NCBI GenBank assembly: GCA_030668875.1
Contig: DAOVER010000030.1
Coordinates: forward strand, 1-37,848
DNA length: 37,848 nucleotides
Direction: 5' to 3'
DNA from: Candidatus Heimdallarchaeota archaeon
Lineage (GTDB): Archaea > Asgardarchaeota > Heimdallarchaeia > Heimdallarchaeales > Heimdallarchaeaceae
How positions within the stretch are numbered: the stretch's first letter is position 1; every line of letters begins with the position of its first letter. The notes under the pieces are model-generated. The model was not told where the DNA came from, made no database searches, and worked only from the letters and a program-made list of their open reading frames with translations. The position numbers were made by a program, and so were the translations under genes. Below, one piece after another: positions 1 through 7,490 of this stretch.

Positions 1-179
1 TGTCCTACAGGAATATATGTATTATAAAATTCTGTTTGCATATAGTACGAATATGGGGAAAAATCAAAAGTATGTCCTTCACTATCATCTTGTTGTAGTG
101 CATTTGTAGTACTCATATTACTTAATAAAAAAAGTAAAATAGAAAAATTCATATATATAGTAATTCTTTTCAATTTCAC
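1..179 (-). CDS. Exported protein, N-terminal part only (runs off left edge)
   Basis: Only the first 59 or so codons of a minus-strand gene are present; the rest lies beyond the left edge. Reading starts at a GTG (177-179), with a GGAG about 7 nt upstream, or at an in-frame ATG (150-152). The GTG start gives a basic n-region (KLKR) followed by a hydrophobic stretch (FSILLFLL) and an Asn-Ala-Leu region that could be a cleavage site, so it looks like a signal peptide. The following residues are rich in Tyr, Asp and Ser, as in the other exported proteins of this window. No stop interrupts the frame up to base 1. The mature protein is not recognisable from so little sequence. Confidence 0.55.
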   Translation of the reverse strand, partial: MKLKRITIYMNFSILLFLLSNMSTTNALQQDDSEGHTFDFSPYSYYMQTEFYNTYIPVG

Positions 180-282
180 TTTACTCCAACTTCCACTTTC
201 TTACACAATTGTTAACTTAACAAAGATATTTTACTATTTAAAGATTATTAACAAAATTCCAGCGTGTTCTGTTCTATGTTGA

Positions 283-621
283 ATTTCTTCCTTCAACCAA
301 GTCTCTAATCTAGCTCAAGTTTTTATCTCTTATATCTCACAAGCTTATGATGGAGCAGACACACAGTCACATAACACTTTTTGGGACATAGCAAGTCTGG
401 AAGGTAATTACTGGTCAGAAGGTTATGATGTAAGTATTGGTTACATCATCGATAACTTTGATGGTGCTAGGCATGATGGATACCCACTAGATGAGCCTGC
501 TGAAGCACCCGTAATCAGTGAGTTCATAGGAAAGAATTTCTCTATTGTTTTGGTAATTCCGATATTTCTTGTAATACATTTACTTAGGAAGAAAAGAAAG
601 AATCTAAGACTGAAAAAATAG
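283..621 (+). pseudogene. 3' relic of a beta-helix (NosD-like) surface protein gene
   Basis: An open frame without a convincing start, preceded by an in-frame TGA at 280-282, ends at the TAG at 619-621. From about 337 it encodes the typical tail of a NosD-type surface protein: QAYDG, a Trp-containing linker, GNYWSEGY, a YPLDEP motif, a hydrophobic helix (SIVLVIPIFLVIHLL) and a Lys/Arg-rich end. The intact beta-helix gene at 12408-14399 has the same order (QAYDDG, NEGNYWSDY, YPLNEP, membrane helix). The repeat coils that should precede it are missing and the bases before about 337 do not fit the family. I read it as the 3' end of a deleted or decayed paralogue. Confidence 0.7.
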
Positions 622-656
622 ACTCCCTTTTCTTTTTTTTATTTTTTTCATTTTAT
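622..656 (+). terminator. T-rich terminator-like tract after the beta-helix relic
   Basis: Directly after the relic's stop codon are several runs of T (up to nine in a row) within about 35 bases. Archaeal transcription termination commonly uses such oligo-T tracts. Its survival next to the relic fits the idea that a complete gene 3' end was left behind. Confidence 0.4.
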
Positions 657-658
657 AC

Positions 659-793
659 TCACTCAAACATCAGGATTACAAAACCATGAGTCTTGTTGTA
701 GACTCTGCTAATCAAGCTACTGTAGGATTATATGAGAAACATAATTCTGTTAAAGGATGGAAACGAGTAACTCATGTTTGGAAGAAAGACTAA
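659..793 (+). pseudogene. 3' relic of a GNAT acetyltransferase gene
   Basis: Forty-four codons plus a TAA encode a sequence closely matching the last 44 residues of the GNAT protein at 4183-5158: YKTMSLVVDSAN, then LYEKH, then VKGWKR and a final WKK. By eye the DNA is roughly 80% identical to 5024-5158 over the same length, with changes scattered over all codon positions but the frame kept open. No start codon or upstream acetyltransferase motif is present, so this cannot be a working gene. It is the end of a second copy of the gene about 4 kb downstream. Confidence 0.75.
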
Positions 794-852
794 ATGGATG
801 AAAAAATCTTGAGTTCACCTTTACTTCCGAGGAATACTTAATAGTTATATAC

Positions 853-1815
853 TCAGGTTCTTTTTCTCCGTTTCAACACGATAACAGTAACTTGTAGTAT
901 AGCTAAACCTGCTACGATTGCCACAAAGCTGAAATCTGTTTCTAAGGCAGCAAGTCCTCCTCTAACGATAGCAAAGTTGTGTACATTAGTTGTTGTGATG
1001 TTATCTAATGTTATGATAGACTCTTTGCTAAATGTACCTTTCTCCAACGTTCCACCATTACTATATTCTAGAGTTGCACTTAGAACATACTTATCATAAG
1101 AGAAGTATTCCCAAGTTTGATCTTCAAAGTCATAATTTGTATCTAGAATGTAATCTGTTAAATCAAATTCAAAAGACCATTTAGTAGTTGTACTTTTAAA
1201 TGCTTCTTGAGCGTCTGAAATGTTAGATTCTCCCATTATTTCATATGATGTAATCGACTCTAGAAAATCGTTAAATTCAATGTCAACTATCTCGTATCCA
1301 GTGTTTATTGATGTAATGATTCTTGATTGGTCGACTGATTCCACGAAATATTTGTTGAAGTTTACCCAGTCTGGTTCTAAAAAGGGGATGATGCTATAGA
1401 GATTGATGCTAAATGATGTTAAGATATGTCTGTTGAAATTGTAATCCCAATAATAGTTAAAAGAAAAGATATCTTCTGCATATTCTTGTCCATTTTCTAT
1501 TGCATCATAGTTCAAAGTAATATCCATAGCCAAACCTAAAGAGTATTGAAACTTTGTCTCAGCCTCTTTGTTTTCCGCATCAATAGTCTGAATAGTCATT
1601 TTTATCTCACTTTCCGCTGCAATTGTAGTAGTTCCTTCTAATGTTTCATTCACCCATTCTGTACTACTCTGAAGTGTCTCTCTTACTCCAAACACTATAG
1701 ATTCACCTACCATCCAATCTGTTTCACCCACTGCGATGGCTGAATTAGCACTCATACCTGCAATAAAAAATACAAAAAAGCAAATATTCACAAATAAACT
1801 AAGCTTATTCTTCAT
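853..1815 (-). CDS. Exported, membrane-anchored protein of unknown function (paralogue of the 31.7-33.7 kb pair)
   Basis: The protein has 320 residues from the ATG at 1813-1815. A longer reading from a GTG at 1866 would bury the signal peptide, so the ATG is preferred. It opens with a signal peptide (Lys-rich start, then FVNICFFVFFIAG), continues with a long beta-rich, Asp/Ser/Thr-rich ectodomain and ends with a transmembrane helix and the tail LKRRKRT. It shares with the two proteins at 31711-33658 an EPDW motif, FNDFLES/LGDFLDS, SYEIMG/SYKIMG, TKWSFEFDL, a Tyr/Asp stretch before LEYSNGGTL, and a final GG-containing segment before the membrane helix. This defines a three-member family here. 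I do not recognise it from characterised proteins; it is probably displayed on the outer face of the cell membrane. Confidence 0.8.
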   Translation of the reverse strand: MKNKLSLFVNICFFVFFIAGMSANSAIAVGETDWMVGESIVFGVRETLQSSTEWVNETLEGTTTIAAESEIKMTIQTIDAENKEAETKFQYSLGLAMDITLNYDAIENGQEYAEDIFSFNYYWDYNFNRHILTSFSINLYSIIPFLEPDWVNFNKYFVESVDQSRIITSINTGYEIVDIEFNDFLESITSYEIMGESNISDAQEAFKSTTTKWSFEFDLTDYILDTNYDFEDQTWEYFSYDKYVLSATLEYSNGGTLEKGTFSKESIITLDNITTTNVHNFAIVRGGLAALETDFSFVAIVAGLAILQVTVIVLKRRKRT

Positions 1816-1949
1816 AATTCCAAATCCCTGATAATTGTTTATCTTAGGAACATTGGTAATAATCACTTTTAAAGGTTAATATTCAAATTGATAAAATATA
1901 TTACGAAACTACTAATCTTAATAAATGTTCATGTCTTTAATTTCTTATA

Positions 1950-3035
1950 ATGTCACAAAAAAATCTAATTAGTGTTGCCTTCCTTCTAATCACGGGTATT
2001 TTCATACTTCAGCCACTAGCTTCCTATAGTGTGGCAGAAAATACTTTTGATACTCATATCTCCTCTTCATGTACGATTTTTACCGCTACTATTGGGGATA
2101 CTGTTTTTTTTGGTAACAATGAGGATTACAAATACAACAGTGCTTACCGTTGGTACATCCCTGCTCAGAACGTTTCTACACAATATTTTGGTGTTAAGGA
2201 AATTTATGGTGCTGTCTTCTTTGGTTTTGATAATAATAATGATTCCAATGTAGATGGGCGGTCACAAGGAGGGATGAACGAATATGGTTTATGTTATGAT
2301 GGCAATGGTCTCCCTGATGTTCCATTAAATCTTGATCCACTTGCTTCGTATCCCTATACTCCCAATGCTCTTGCTCAAGTTTTATGGGATTGTAAAACTG
2401 TTGAAGAAGTTATCGCTTGGTACCAAGGTCATAAATGGAGTGGCTCTTTTGGAGGACAAATTCATTATGCGGATAGTACTGGTGATGCAGTCGTAGTCGG
2501 TGTTAATGCAACCGGGCAGTGGATTTTTGCTAGAATTGATTCTACTTATCTTGTTTCTACGAATTTTAGTTTAGATAATGTTACACATGGTCATTATCCT
2601 TGCTGGAGATATGATAAGGCTACAGAGATGTTCGGAGATATAACCGCTGAAGAGGATCTTACTGTTTCAGCTTGTTCTGATATACTTTATCAAGTCCATC
2701 AAGAGGGAACGTATGCTACTAAGTATAGTAACATCTGTGATCCAGTTAATCTAGAATTTTATTTCAACTGTGGAGAAAACTTCACAGAGAGTGAAAAATT
2801 CAATCTTCTAAACAAACTTTCTGAAACAGAATCTTTTAAGGAAAAAGAAAGTTTCTTTGGAGTAACAGGTACAGATGGAGGAGTTTTAGTAAGAACAGAG
2901 CAGATAGATATTCAATTTGAAACCTATCCAGAAACATCAGAAACAAATGGATTGACTCTTCTAATTAGTGCACTAAGTTTTTCCCTAATTGCTCTAATAT
3001 ATGATATAGTAAGAAAAAAGAAAAAAAGAGTTTAG
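1950..3035 (+). CDS. Exported, membrane-anchored Ntn hydrolase (choloylglycine hydrolase / acyltransferase-like)
   Basis: The protein has 361 residues. A signal peptide covers about residues 1-29. The mature part begins with SSCTIFTA, where Cys41 is the expected nucleophile, followed by a G-D-x-V-F-F-G-N-N-E-D block typical of N-terminal-nucleophile amidases (penicillin V acylase, bile salt hydrolase, acyl-CoA:6-APA acyltransferase-like). Around residues 107-120, QGGMNEYGLCYDGN matches the usual 'MNExGL' signature. A hydrophobic helix (TLLISALSFSLIALIY) and the tail RKKKKRV anchor the C terminus, so the enzyme probably faces the outside and cleaves a linear amide. A TATA-like TTAATAAAT lies about 25-30 nt before the ATG with no clear ribosome binding site, suggesting a leaderless transcript. 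Substrate is unknown. Confidence 0.75.
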   Translation: MSQKNLISVAFLLITGIFILQPLASYSVAENTFDTHISSSCTIFTATIGDTVFFGNNEDYKYNSAYRWYIPAQNVSTQYFGVKEIYGAVFFGFDNNNDSNVDGRSQGGMNEYGLCYDGNGLPDVPLNLDPLASYPYTPNALAQVLWDCKTVEEVIAWYQGHKWSGSFGGQIHYADSTGDAVVVGVNATGQWIFARIDSTYLVSTNFSLDNVTHGHYPCWRYDKATEMFGDITAEEDLTVSACSDILYQVHQEGTYATKYSNICDPVNLEFYFNCGENFTESEKFNLLNKLSETESFKEKESFFGVTGTDGGVLVRTEQIDIQFETYPETSETNGLTLLISALSFSLIALIYDIVRKKKKRV

Positions 3036-3040
3036 AATAA

Positions 3041-3067
3041 TTTTTCTTTTTTTTAGTTTTCGTTTTT
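3041..3067 (+). terminator. Oligo-T terminator after the Ntn hydrolase gene
   Basis: Five bases after the stop codon come T5, T8 and further T runs over about 27 bases, the form expected of archaeal terminators. The next gene has its own TATA-like sequence just downstream. Confidence 0.45.
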
Positions 3068-3117
3068 GTGTTTAAATGAAGCTAATCTTTAAATGCAGTT
3101 TTTTATTTGAATTATGT

Positions 3118-4053
3118 ATGAAAATAGGTTTACAGGTTCCAAATTTTACCTTCTTGGGAGGAAAGGAAACCTTTGGTCAAGATATTAAGGATATCGCTTC
3201 TCAAGCTGATAAAGCTGGCTTTTATAGTCTATGGGTTATGGATCATTTCTTTCAAATTGGTAGTGAAGGAAGCATTCTTCTAGGTCCTGCTGAAGACGAT
3301 ATGTATGATGGTTATTCTATTCTTAATTATCTTTCAGCTTTAACCAAGAATGTTAAACTTGGTACACTTGTTTCTGGCAATATTTTTCATCATCCTGGTA
3401 TGCTAATTAAAGCTGTTACTACTCTAGATGTTCTCTCTAAAGGTCGAGCTTATCTCGGAATTGGTGCAGGTTGGTTTGAAAGAGAATCTGTTGGTTATGG
3501 TATACCTTTCTATGATTGGACTACTCGTTTTGAGATGTTAGAGGAGACTTTACAGATAGCTAAACTTATGTGGTCAGAGAACAATGGTGAGGAATTCAAA
3601 GGAAAACATTATCATCTTATGGAAACTATGTGTCATCCTCAACCTATTCAGAACCATCCACCCATCTTGATAGGGGGAATGGGTCCTAAAAAGACTCTTC
3701 GATTAGTTGCAAAGTACGCTGATTCTGCTAACTTATTCTTTGGTCGTGGAACTGATAAAGTAGAAAATGCTCTCAAAATACTTAGGGAACACTGTGAAAC
3801 TGAAAACAGACCTTTTGATGATATTGAGATAACTGCTTTAGGTAGTGTTTTTCTAGACCAACCAGACTGTCCTGATGTTAATCCATATGGTGGAAAAAGC
3901 TTCAAAACTGCTAATGATATTATTGCTGTTACAAAAGAACTAGCTGAGATGGGTGTAGACCATGTTATTTTCAATATGAGAAACCCACTTTCAGACCAAG
4001 AACCTCTCAAGATATTCGAAGAAGCAATCATCCCTGCAGTTTCAGAATTTTGA
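3118..4053 (+). CDS. Luciferase-like (LLM class) F420-dependent oxidoreductase
   Basis: Starting at the ATG at 3118 (MKIGLQVPNF) gives 311 residues, the usual length of the family; an upstream ATG at 3076 would add 14 untypical residues. A TATA-like CTTTAAAT lies about 27 nt before this ATG, fitting a leaderless mRNA. Family features in order: N-terminal beta strand KIGLQ, GFYSLWVMDHF (residues about 33-43), an LGTLVSGN strand, a GRAYLGIGAGWF loop that normally contacts the cofactor phosphate, a conserved RFEMLEE helix, and HPQPIQNHPPILIGG. These proteins are (beta/alpha)8 barrels using FMN or F420. In archaea F420 is usual, but that is inferred. The substrate cannot be told. Confidence 0.85.
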   Translation: MKIGLQVPNFTFLGGKETFGQDIKDIASQADKAGFYSLWVMDHFFQIGSEGSILLGPAEDDMYDGYSILNYLSALTKNVKLGTLVSGNIFHHPGMLIKAVTTLDVLSKGRAYLGIGAGWFERESVGYGIPFYDWTTRFEMLEETLQIAKLMWSENNGEEFKGKHYHLMETMCHPQPIQNHPPILIGGMGPKKTLRLVAKYADSANLFFGRGTDKVENALKILREHCETENRPFDDIEITALGSVFLDQPDCPDVNPYGGKSFKTANDIIAVTKELAEMGVDHVIFNMRNPLSDQEPLKIFEEAIIPAVSEF

Positions 4054-4182
4054 TGGACTTATTTCTATTCTGAGCTCCTGAATCTGGAATTCGAATGAAA
4101 AGATTTTATATCTTTGATTTAGTTCATAGTATTGCATTTGTTGCCGTAATAATTTTACATAGAAGAGTTGGTGATAATTAAA

Positions 4183-5158
4183 ATGAAAAATATGAAAATT
4201 CAAACTCAAGTGTTGAATGATCAATTAGATGTACTAGAACTAGCAACATTAACAATTGACCTTTGGAAAATTACTAGACCTGAAATTAACTCTTCTATTG
4301 AAGGAATAGGAAATTGGATTAAGAATCTAGTTTATGATGAAGCTCCTGTAATAGTGAAGGCTTACAATGAAGAAAAATTGGTGGGATGGCTTCTTCTCTT
4401 TGTACATGATTCGAAGAAGTTAGAGATTAATCCATGGGCATTAGGGGGACCCTCATGTCTCACTTGATGAACTCGATAGATCTGAAATAACTCGACTCCT
4501 CCTCACTGAATGCATAGACTTTGCTTTGCAAAATAATCACACAAGAATTGAACTAGCTTACGAGAAGAAGGATAACCTAAAGGAATATCCTGTTGATCCT
4601 TCCATATATTCTCAAGTTAATCTCATGGAGGAAGATGAAATTGTTTTCATGTCTCTTAATCTAGCAGAGCAAGAAATTTCTGAAGTAGAATTTCCAGAAG
4701 GGATAGAAGACATTCTTTTGAAATATGCTGATGATACAGATCATTATTCTTGTTTCTATGAATCTTTCAGTCAAAGTGGAGATAGGAATTTTCTCTCTGA
4801 AACAGATGAAGAAAGAGAAGAATATTTCAAAGAACATTTTGATAAGGAAGATGAGAAGATAGATGAAGCTTCAATAGTACTTGTTAAAGGAACAAAACTC
4901 ATAGGTTTCACACTCGTCAAACCTACCCATGGAGAAGGGAACGGTCATTTGTGGATTATGGGTGTCATTCCTGAATATAGAGGACGCCAACTAGGATCTA
5001 AAATACTATGCCATGCTATTGTTACACTCAAGAAACAGGGATACAAAACTATGAGTCTTGTCGTAGATAGTGCTAATGAAGCTGCTCTAAGGTTATACGA
5101 GAAACACCATTTTGTTAAAGGATGGAAACGAATAACTCATGCTTGGAAGAAAGTTTAG
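4183..5158 (+). CDS. GNAT-family N-acetyltransferase, interrupted by one frameshift
   Basis: Two open segments belong to one gene. The first (ATG 4183 to TGA at 4465-4467) reads to NPWALGG and then leaves frame at a run of five G (4444-4448). Removing one G restores LGDPHVSLDELDRSEIT and joins without a stop to the second segment ending at the TAG at 5156-5158. The restored protein is about 325 residues. Its C-terminal third is a GNAT fold: GHLWIMGVIPEYRGRQLGSK is motif A, the acetyl-CoA pyrophosphate loop being RGRQLGSK, followed by SANEAALRLYEKHHFV. The N-terminal half looks like a second, degenerate GNAT half. Either the gene is recently broken or the sequence has a homopolymer error. A diverged copy of its 3' end lies at 659-793. 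Confidence 0.75.
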
Positions 5159-5249
5159 AAAAAGTGAAAAGAACGAGGATCTCCACCCATTTCTTCTTTC
5201 TTTTTAATATGACAATACATATCAATCTGCTAACACTGGTGTAGGAGTT

Positions 5250-5891
5250 TCATCCAAATTCATTTTTATATCTCTTTAGATTTTCCTTGAAAATTGATTG
5301 GTAAAATTCAGCCATTTTTTCTTCCATCATCAAATTTGTTTTTAGAACAGCTAGAATGTTTATTAGTACTACTGTGATTTCTTCCCCATTTTTGGATTTC
5401 CGCACCTTAGCATCGTAAGTATTCCAATATTTATTCAATAATTGAATATTATCAAACATCTTTTGTATCGGTTCAAATCTTGCTTTTGTAATTTGAATCA
5501 AAGAATTTGCAAAAGTTTCATTTTTGTTTATTGATTCTTTTCCTTTCCATTTGAAAATATATTTTCTTGTCCGTTTTCCTTTTACAGGTTGTTTATTTAG
5601 CAGATCCATATCTCCAAGATGTTGAAGCGCTCGACTAATTGTTGAGATTGAGATGTTCCCATTATCTTTGTCGATTTTTTCTTTTAATTCTTGCTGATCA
5701 AAACTACCTTCCTCAAATAGAAGAATTTTCAACAGTTTAGTACTATTTTCTACCCCTTTTTTATCAAAACCAAGCATTATACTAAATATATTTGCAATAG
5801 TTTCTTTTGCAATTCCTATAGCATTGTCCCCTGTTAATATGTTGGTCTTAAATTCACCCTCCATATCATGTTTTTTTTGTTGTTTAGACAT
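5250..5891 (-). CDS. Winged-helix regulator, GbsR/MarR-like
   Basis: The protein has 213 residues from the ATG at 5889-5891; the TTG nine bases further out is less likely. The N-terminal half holds a winged helix-turn-helix at about residues 50-115. A helix (STKLLKILLFEEG) is followed by a recognition-helix region (NISISTISRALQHLGDMDLL) and a wing with KGKRTRKYIF. This arrangement resembles GbsR-type MarR regulators (fold, then a C-terminal helical dimerisation part). It is transcribed divergently from the efflux transporter at 6040, and two copies of a 29-bp dyad lie between the genes. It is therefore the likely local repressor of itself and the transporter; the ligand is unknown. Confidence 0.75.
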   Translation of the reverse strand: MSKQQKKHDMEGEFKTNILTGDNAIGIAKETIANIFSIMLGFDKKGVENSTKLLKILLFEEGSFDQQELKEKIDKDNGNISISTISRALQHLGDMDLLNKQPVKGKRTRKYIFKWKGKESINKNETFANSLIQITKARFEPIQKMFDNIQLLNKYWNTYDAKVRKSKNGEEITVVLINILAVLKTNLMMEEKMAEFYQSIFKENLKRYKNEFG

Positions 5892-5937
5892 CTTTTCCAA
5901 GACAAATTATATCAACAGCAAATAAACTTTTCGTAAG

Positions 5938-5966
5938 ACTTGCAATTTGCACACCATTTGCAAAAC
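5938..5966. promoter_or_regulatory. Operator copy 1 in the regulator/transporter divergon
   Basis: The block ACTTGCAATTTGCAC, six bases, then TGCAAAAC contains the dyad TTTGCA-7 nt-TGCAAA (5946-5951 and 5959-5964). The same 15-bp left part and 8-bp right part recur 59 bp downstream at 5997-6025. It abuts the only TATA-like box of the intergenic region. It is probably the binding site of the winged-helix protein encoded at 5250-5891. Confidence 0.7.
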
Positions 5967-5973
5967 TTTATAT
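5966..5973. promoter_or_regulatory. TATA-like box between the two operators
   Basis: CTTTATAT lies between operator copies. Read on the plus strand it would place a start of transcription near 5998, inside or next to operator 2. On the minus strand (ATATAAAG) it would place one near 5941, inside operator 1. One box could therefore serve both genes, with each start site under an operator. This is inferred from spacing only. Confidence 0.4.
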
Positions 5974-5996
5974 GCGCTTCTAACAATTGTCACATA

Positions 5997-6025
5997 ACTT
6001 GCAATTTGCACGTTCTGTGCAAAAC
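5997..6025. promoter_or_regulatory. Operator copy 2 in the regulator/transporter divergon
   Basis: This is the second copy of the same motif: ACTTGCAATTTGCAC, six different bases, TGCAAAAC, with dyad arms TTTGCA (6005-6010) and TGCAAA (6018-6023) again 7 nt apart. The arms are identical to copy 1 while the spacers differ, which is the mark of a protein-binding site rather than of a simple duplication. Confidence 0.7.
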
Positions 6026-6039
6026 AAATACACGTTACG

Positions 6040-7380
6040 ATGATAAAAATGTCAAAAAACGAGAATAATTTACAATCAAAGAATAGCTATAAGCGGTTGA
6101 TGCCTCTGTGGATAGCCATTTTCATGGATGTTTTAGGATATACTTTATTAATCCCCTTATTTCCCACTATAAAGGTACTTTTTAGCGCTACTAACTTTCA
6201 AGTAGCAGCTTTAATGTCAGTTAATGCATTTTTCACTATAATCTTTGGGTTATTACTTGGAAAATTGTCAGATAAATTTGGTAGAAAACCCATACTTCTA
6301 ATTTCACAAATTGGTACTTTAGTTGGATTTGTCGTCTTTGCATTTTCAAATAGCTTAACCATGCTTTACATTTCGAGAATAATTGATGGCTGTTTTGGGG
6401 GTAATTTCCCCGTATGCAAAGCGATAGTTAGTGACTCTGTTCCCTTTAAAGATAGGAGTAAACAAATGGCTAACATAAGTGTTGTTTTTGCTTTATCAAA
6501 TGTTATAGGTCCCGGAATGTGTGGACTGTTATCAACTATTGGTTCAGGTCTTATAGGTCCTGGAATGTTTGGTGTTGTCCTCTCGGCTATATCAATTATA
6601 ATTACTATCTTTCTGATAAAAGAAACATCACCTATTAAAACTGGAAAGTTATTACTAGGTGAAAAAACCATTGAAACGGAAAAAATAGACTTGCTAGTTT
6701 CAAGTGATAGACGTATTTCTAGAAACAAAACCGCGATGATATTACTCACTCAATTTGGATTTCACGCTCTTGCACTGATGATCATCTATTCAAATATGAC
6801 CCTTTTTGGAAATGAAAAACTTGGCTTAACTACTGTCTATTTAGGAATACTACTTTCAATAGCAGGGTTATTTCAAATAGTCTTCAGGTTCACTGTTTTC
6901 CCTCTGCTTCTAAAACATCTGGGAGAAAAGAAATTTTCAACTCTTGGATTAGGGTTGTTCATCATAGATTATGCTTTAATAGGATTTGTTAATAACGAAT
7001 GGCAACTCGTTTTAGCTATTCTTGGACATTCACTTGCTGCAACTGTATCAAGAGGAATACTAATTAGTTTCATTTCTCGCTCTGTAGACCCTCGTGATCA
7101 AGGTAAGATTCAAGGTTTGAGTTCTGGTTTGGATACTCTAGCACAATTATTTGGCCCTTTAATAGGCGGGTTCATAATCTCAAATTGCAGTCTGTATTGG
7201 TATGGTTTAGTACCTGCTATCATAGCGATAATTCCTTTTGCAATGGGTTTTATTCCTTTAAGATTTAAAGGAGAAGAGACGAGATATGAGAAAGAAACAA
7301 CCAAAATTCCTCAATCAGTAATTCCTAATGCTTCAGGATCTCAAGAAAGTACTGTTTCAGCTGAAGGAAGGAGTAAATGA
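6040..7380 (+). CDS. Major facilitator superfamily drug-efflux-type transporter
   Basis: The protein has 446 residues from the ATG at 6040 (another in-frame ATG is at 6049). Twelve hydrophobic segments are expected and the length fits the DHA1 family. The first helix carries a Met-Asp-Val-Leu-Gly motif (FMDVLGYTLLIPLFP) found in TetA/Bcr-like antiporters. The cytoplasmic loop 2-3 has the diagnostic motif A, GKLSDKFGRKP (residues 74-84). An IGPGMCGLL segment in helix 5 resembles the antiporter motif C. The last 30 residues form a polar cytoplasmic tail. Together with the divergent winged-helix regulator and its operators this looks like a substrate-inducible efflux system. The exported compound is unknown. 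Confidence 0.85.
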   Translation: MIKMSKNENNLQSKNSYKRLMPLWIAIFMDVLGYTLLIPLFPTIKVLFSATNFQVAALMSVNAFFTIIFGLLLGKLSDKFGRKPILLISQIGTLVGFVVFAFSNSLTMLYISRIIDGCFGGNFPVCKAIVSDSVPFKDRSKQMANISVVFALSNVIGPGMCGLLSTIGSGLIGPGMFGVVLSAISIIITIFLIKETSPIKTGKLLLGEKTIETEKIDLLVSSDRRISRNKTAMILLTQFGFHALALMIIYSNMTLFGNEKLGLTTVYLGILLSIAGLFQIVFRFTVFPLLLKHLGEKKFSTLGLGLFIIDYALIGFVNNEWQLVLAILGHSLAATVSRGILISFISRSVDPRDQGKIQGLSSGLDTLAQLFGPLIGGFIISNCSLYWYGLVPAIIAIIPFAMGFIPLRFKGEETRYEKETTKIPQSVIPNASGSQESTVSAEGRSK

Positions 7381-7490
7381 GGTAGGAAGTTAAGCTTACA
7401 CAATAGTCTGTTTAACCTACTTCTCCTCCCATTATTTGTATCCTAAAAATCTAAAAATAGACGAAAGAGAAAAAAATTGATTTTTCTCCT

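Noticed and set aside
2029..2253. 74-codon plus-strand open frame inside the Ntn hydrolase gene
   Set aside because: Out-of-frame shadow of a well-supported gene; no ribosome binding site and low-complexity hydrophobic product.
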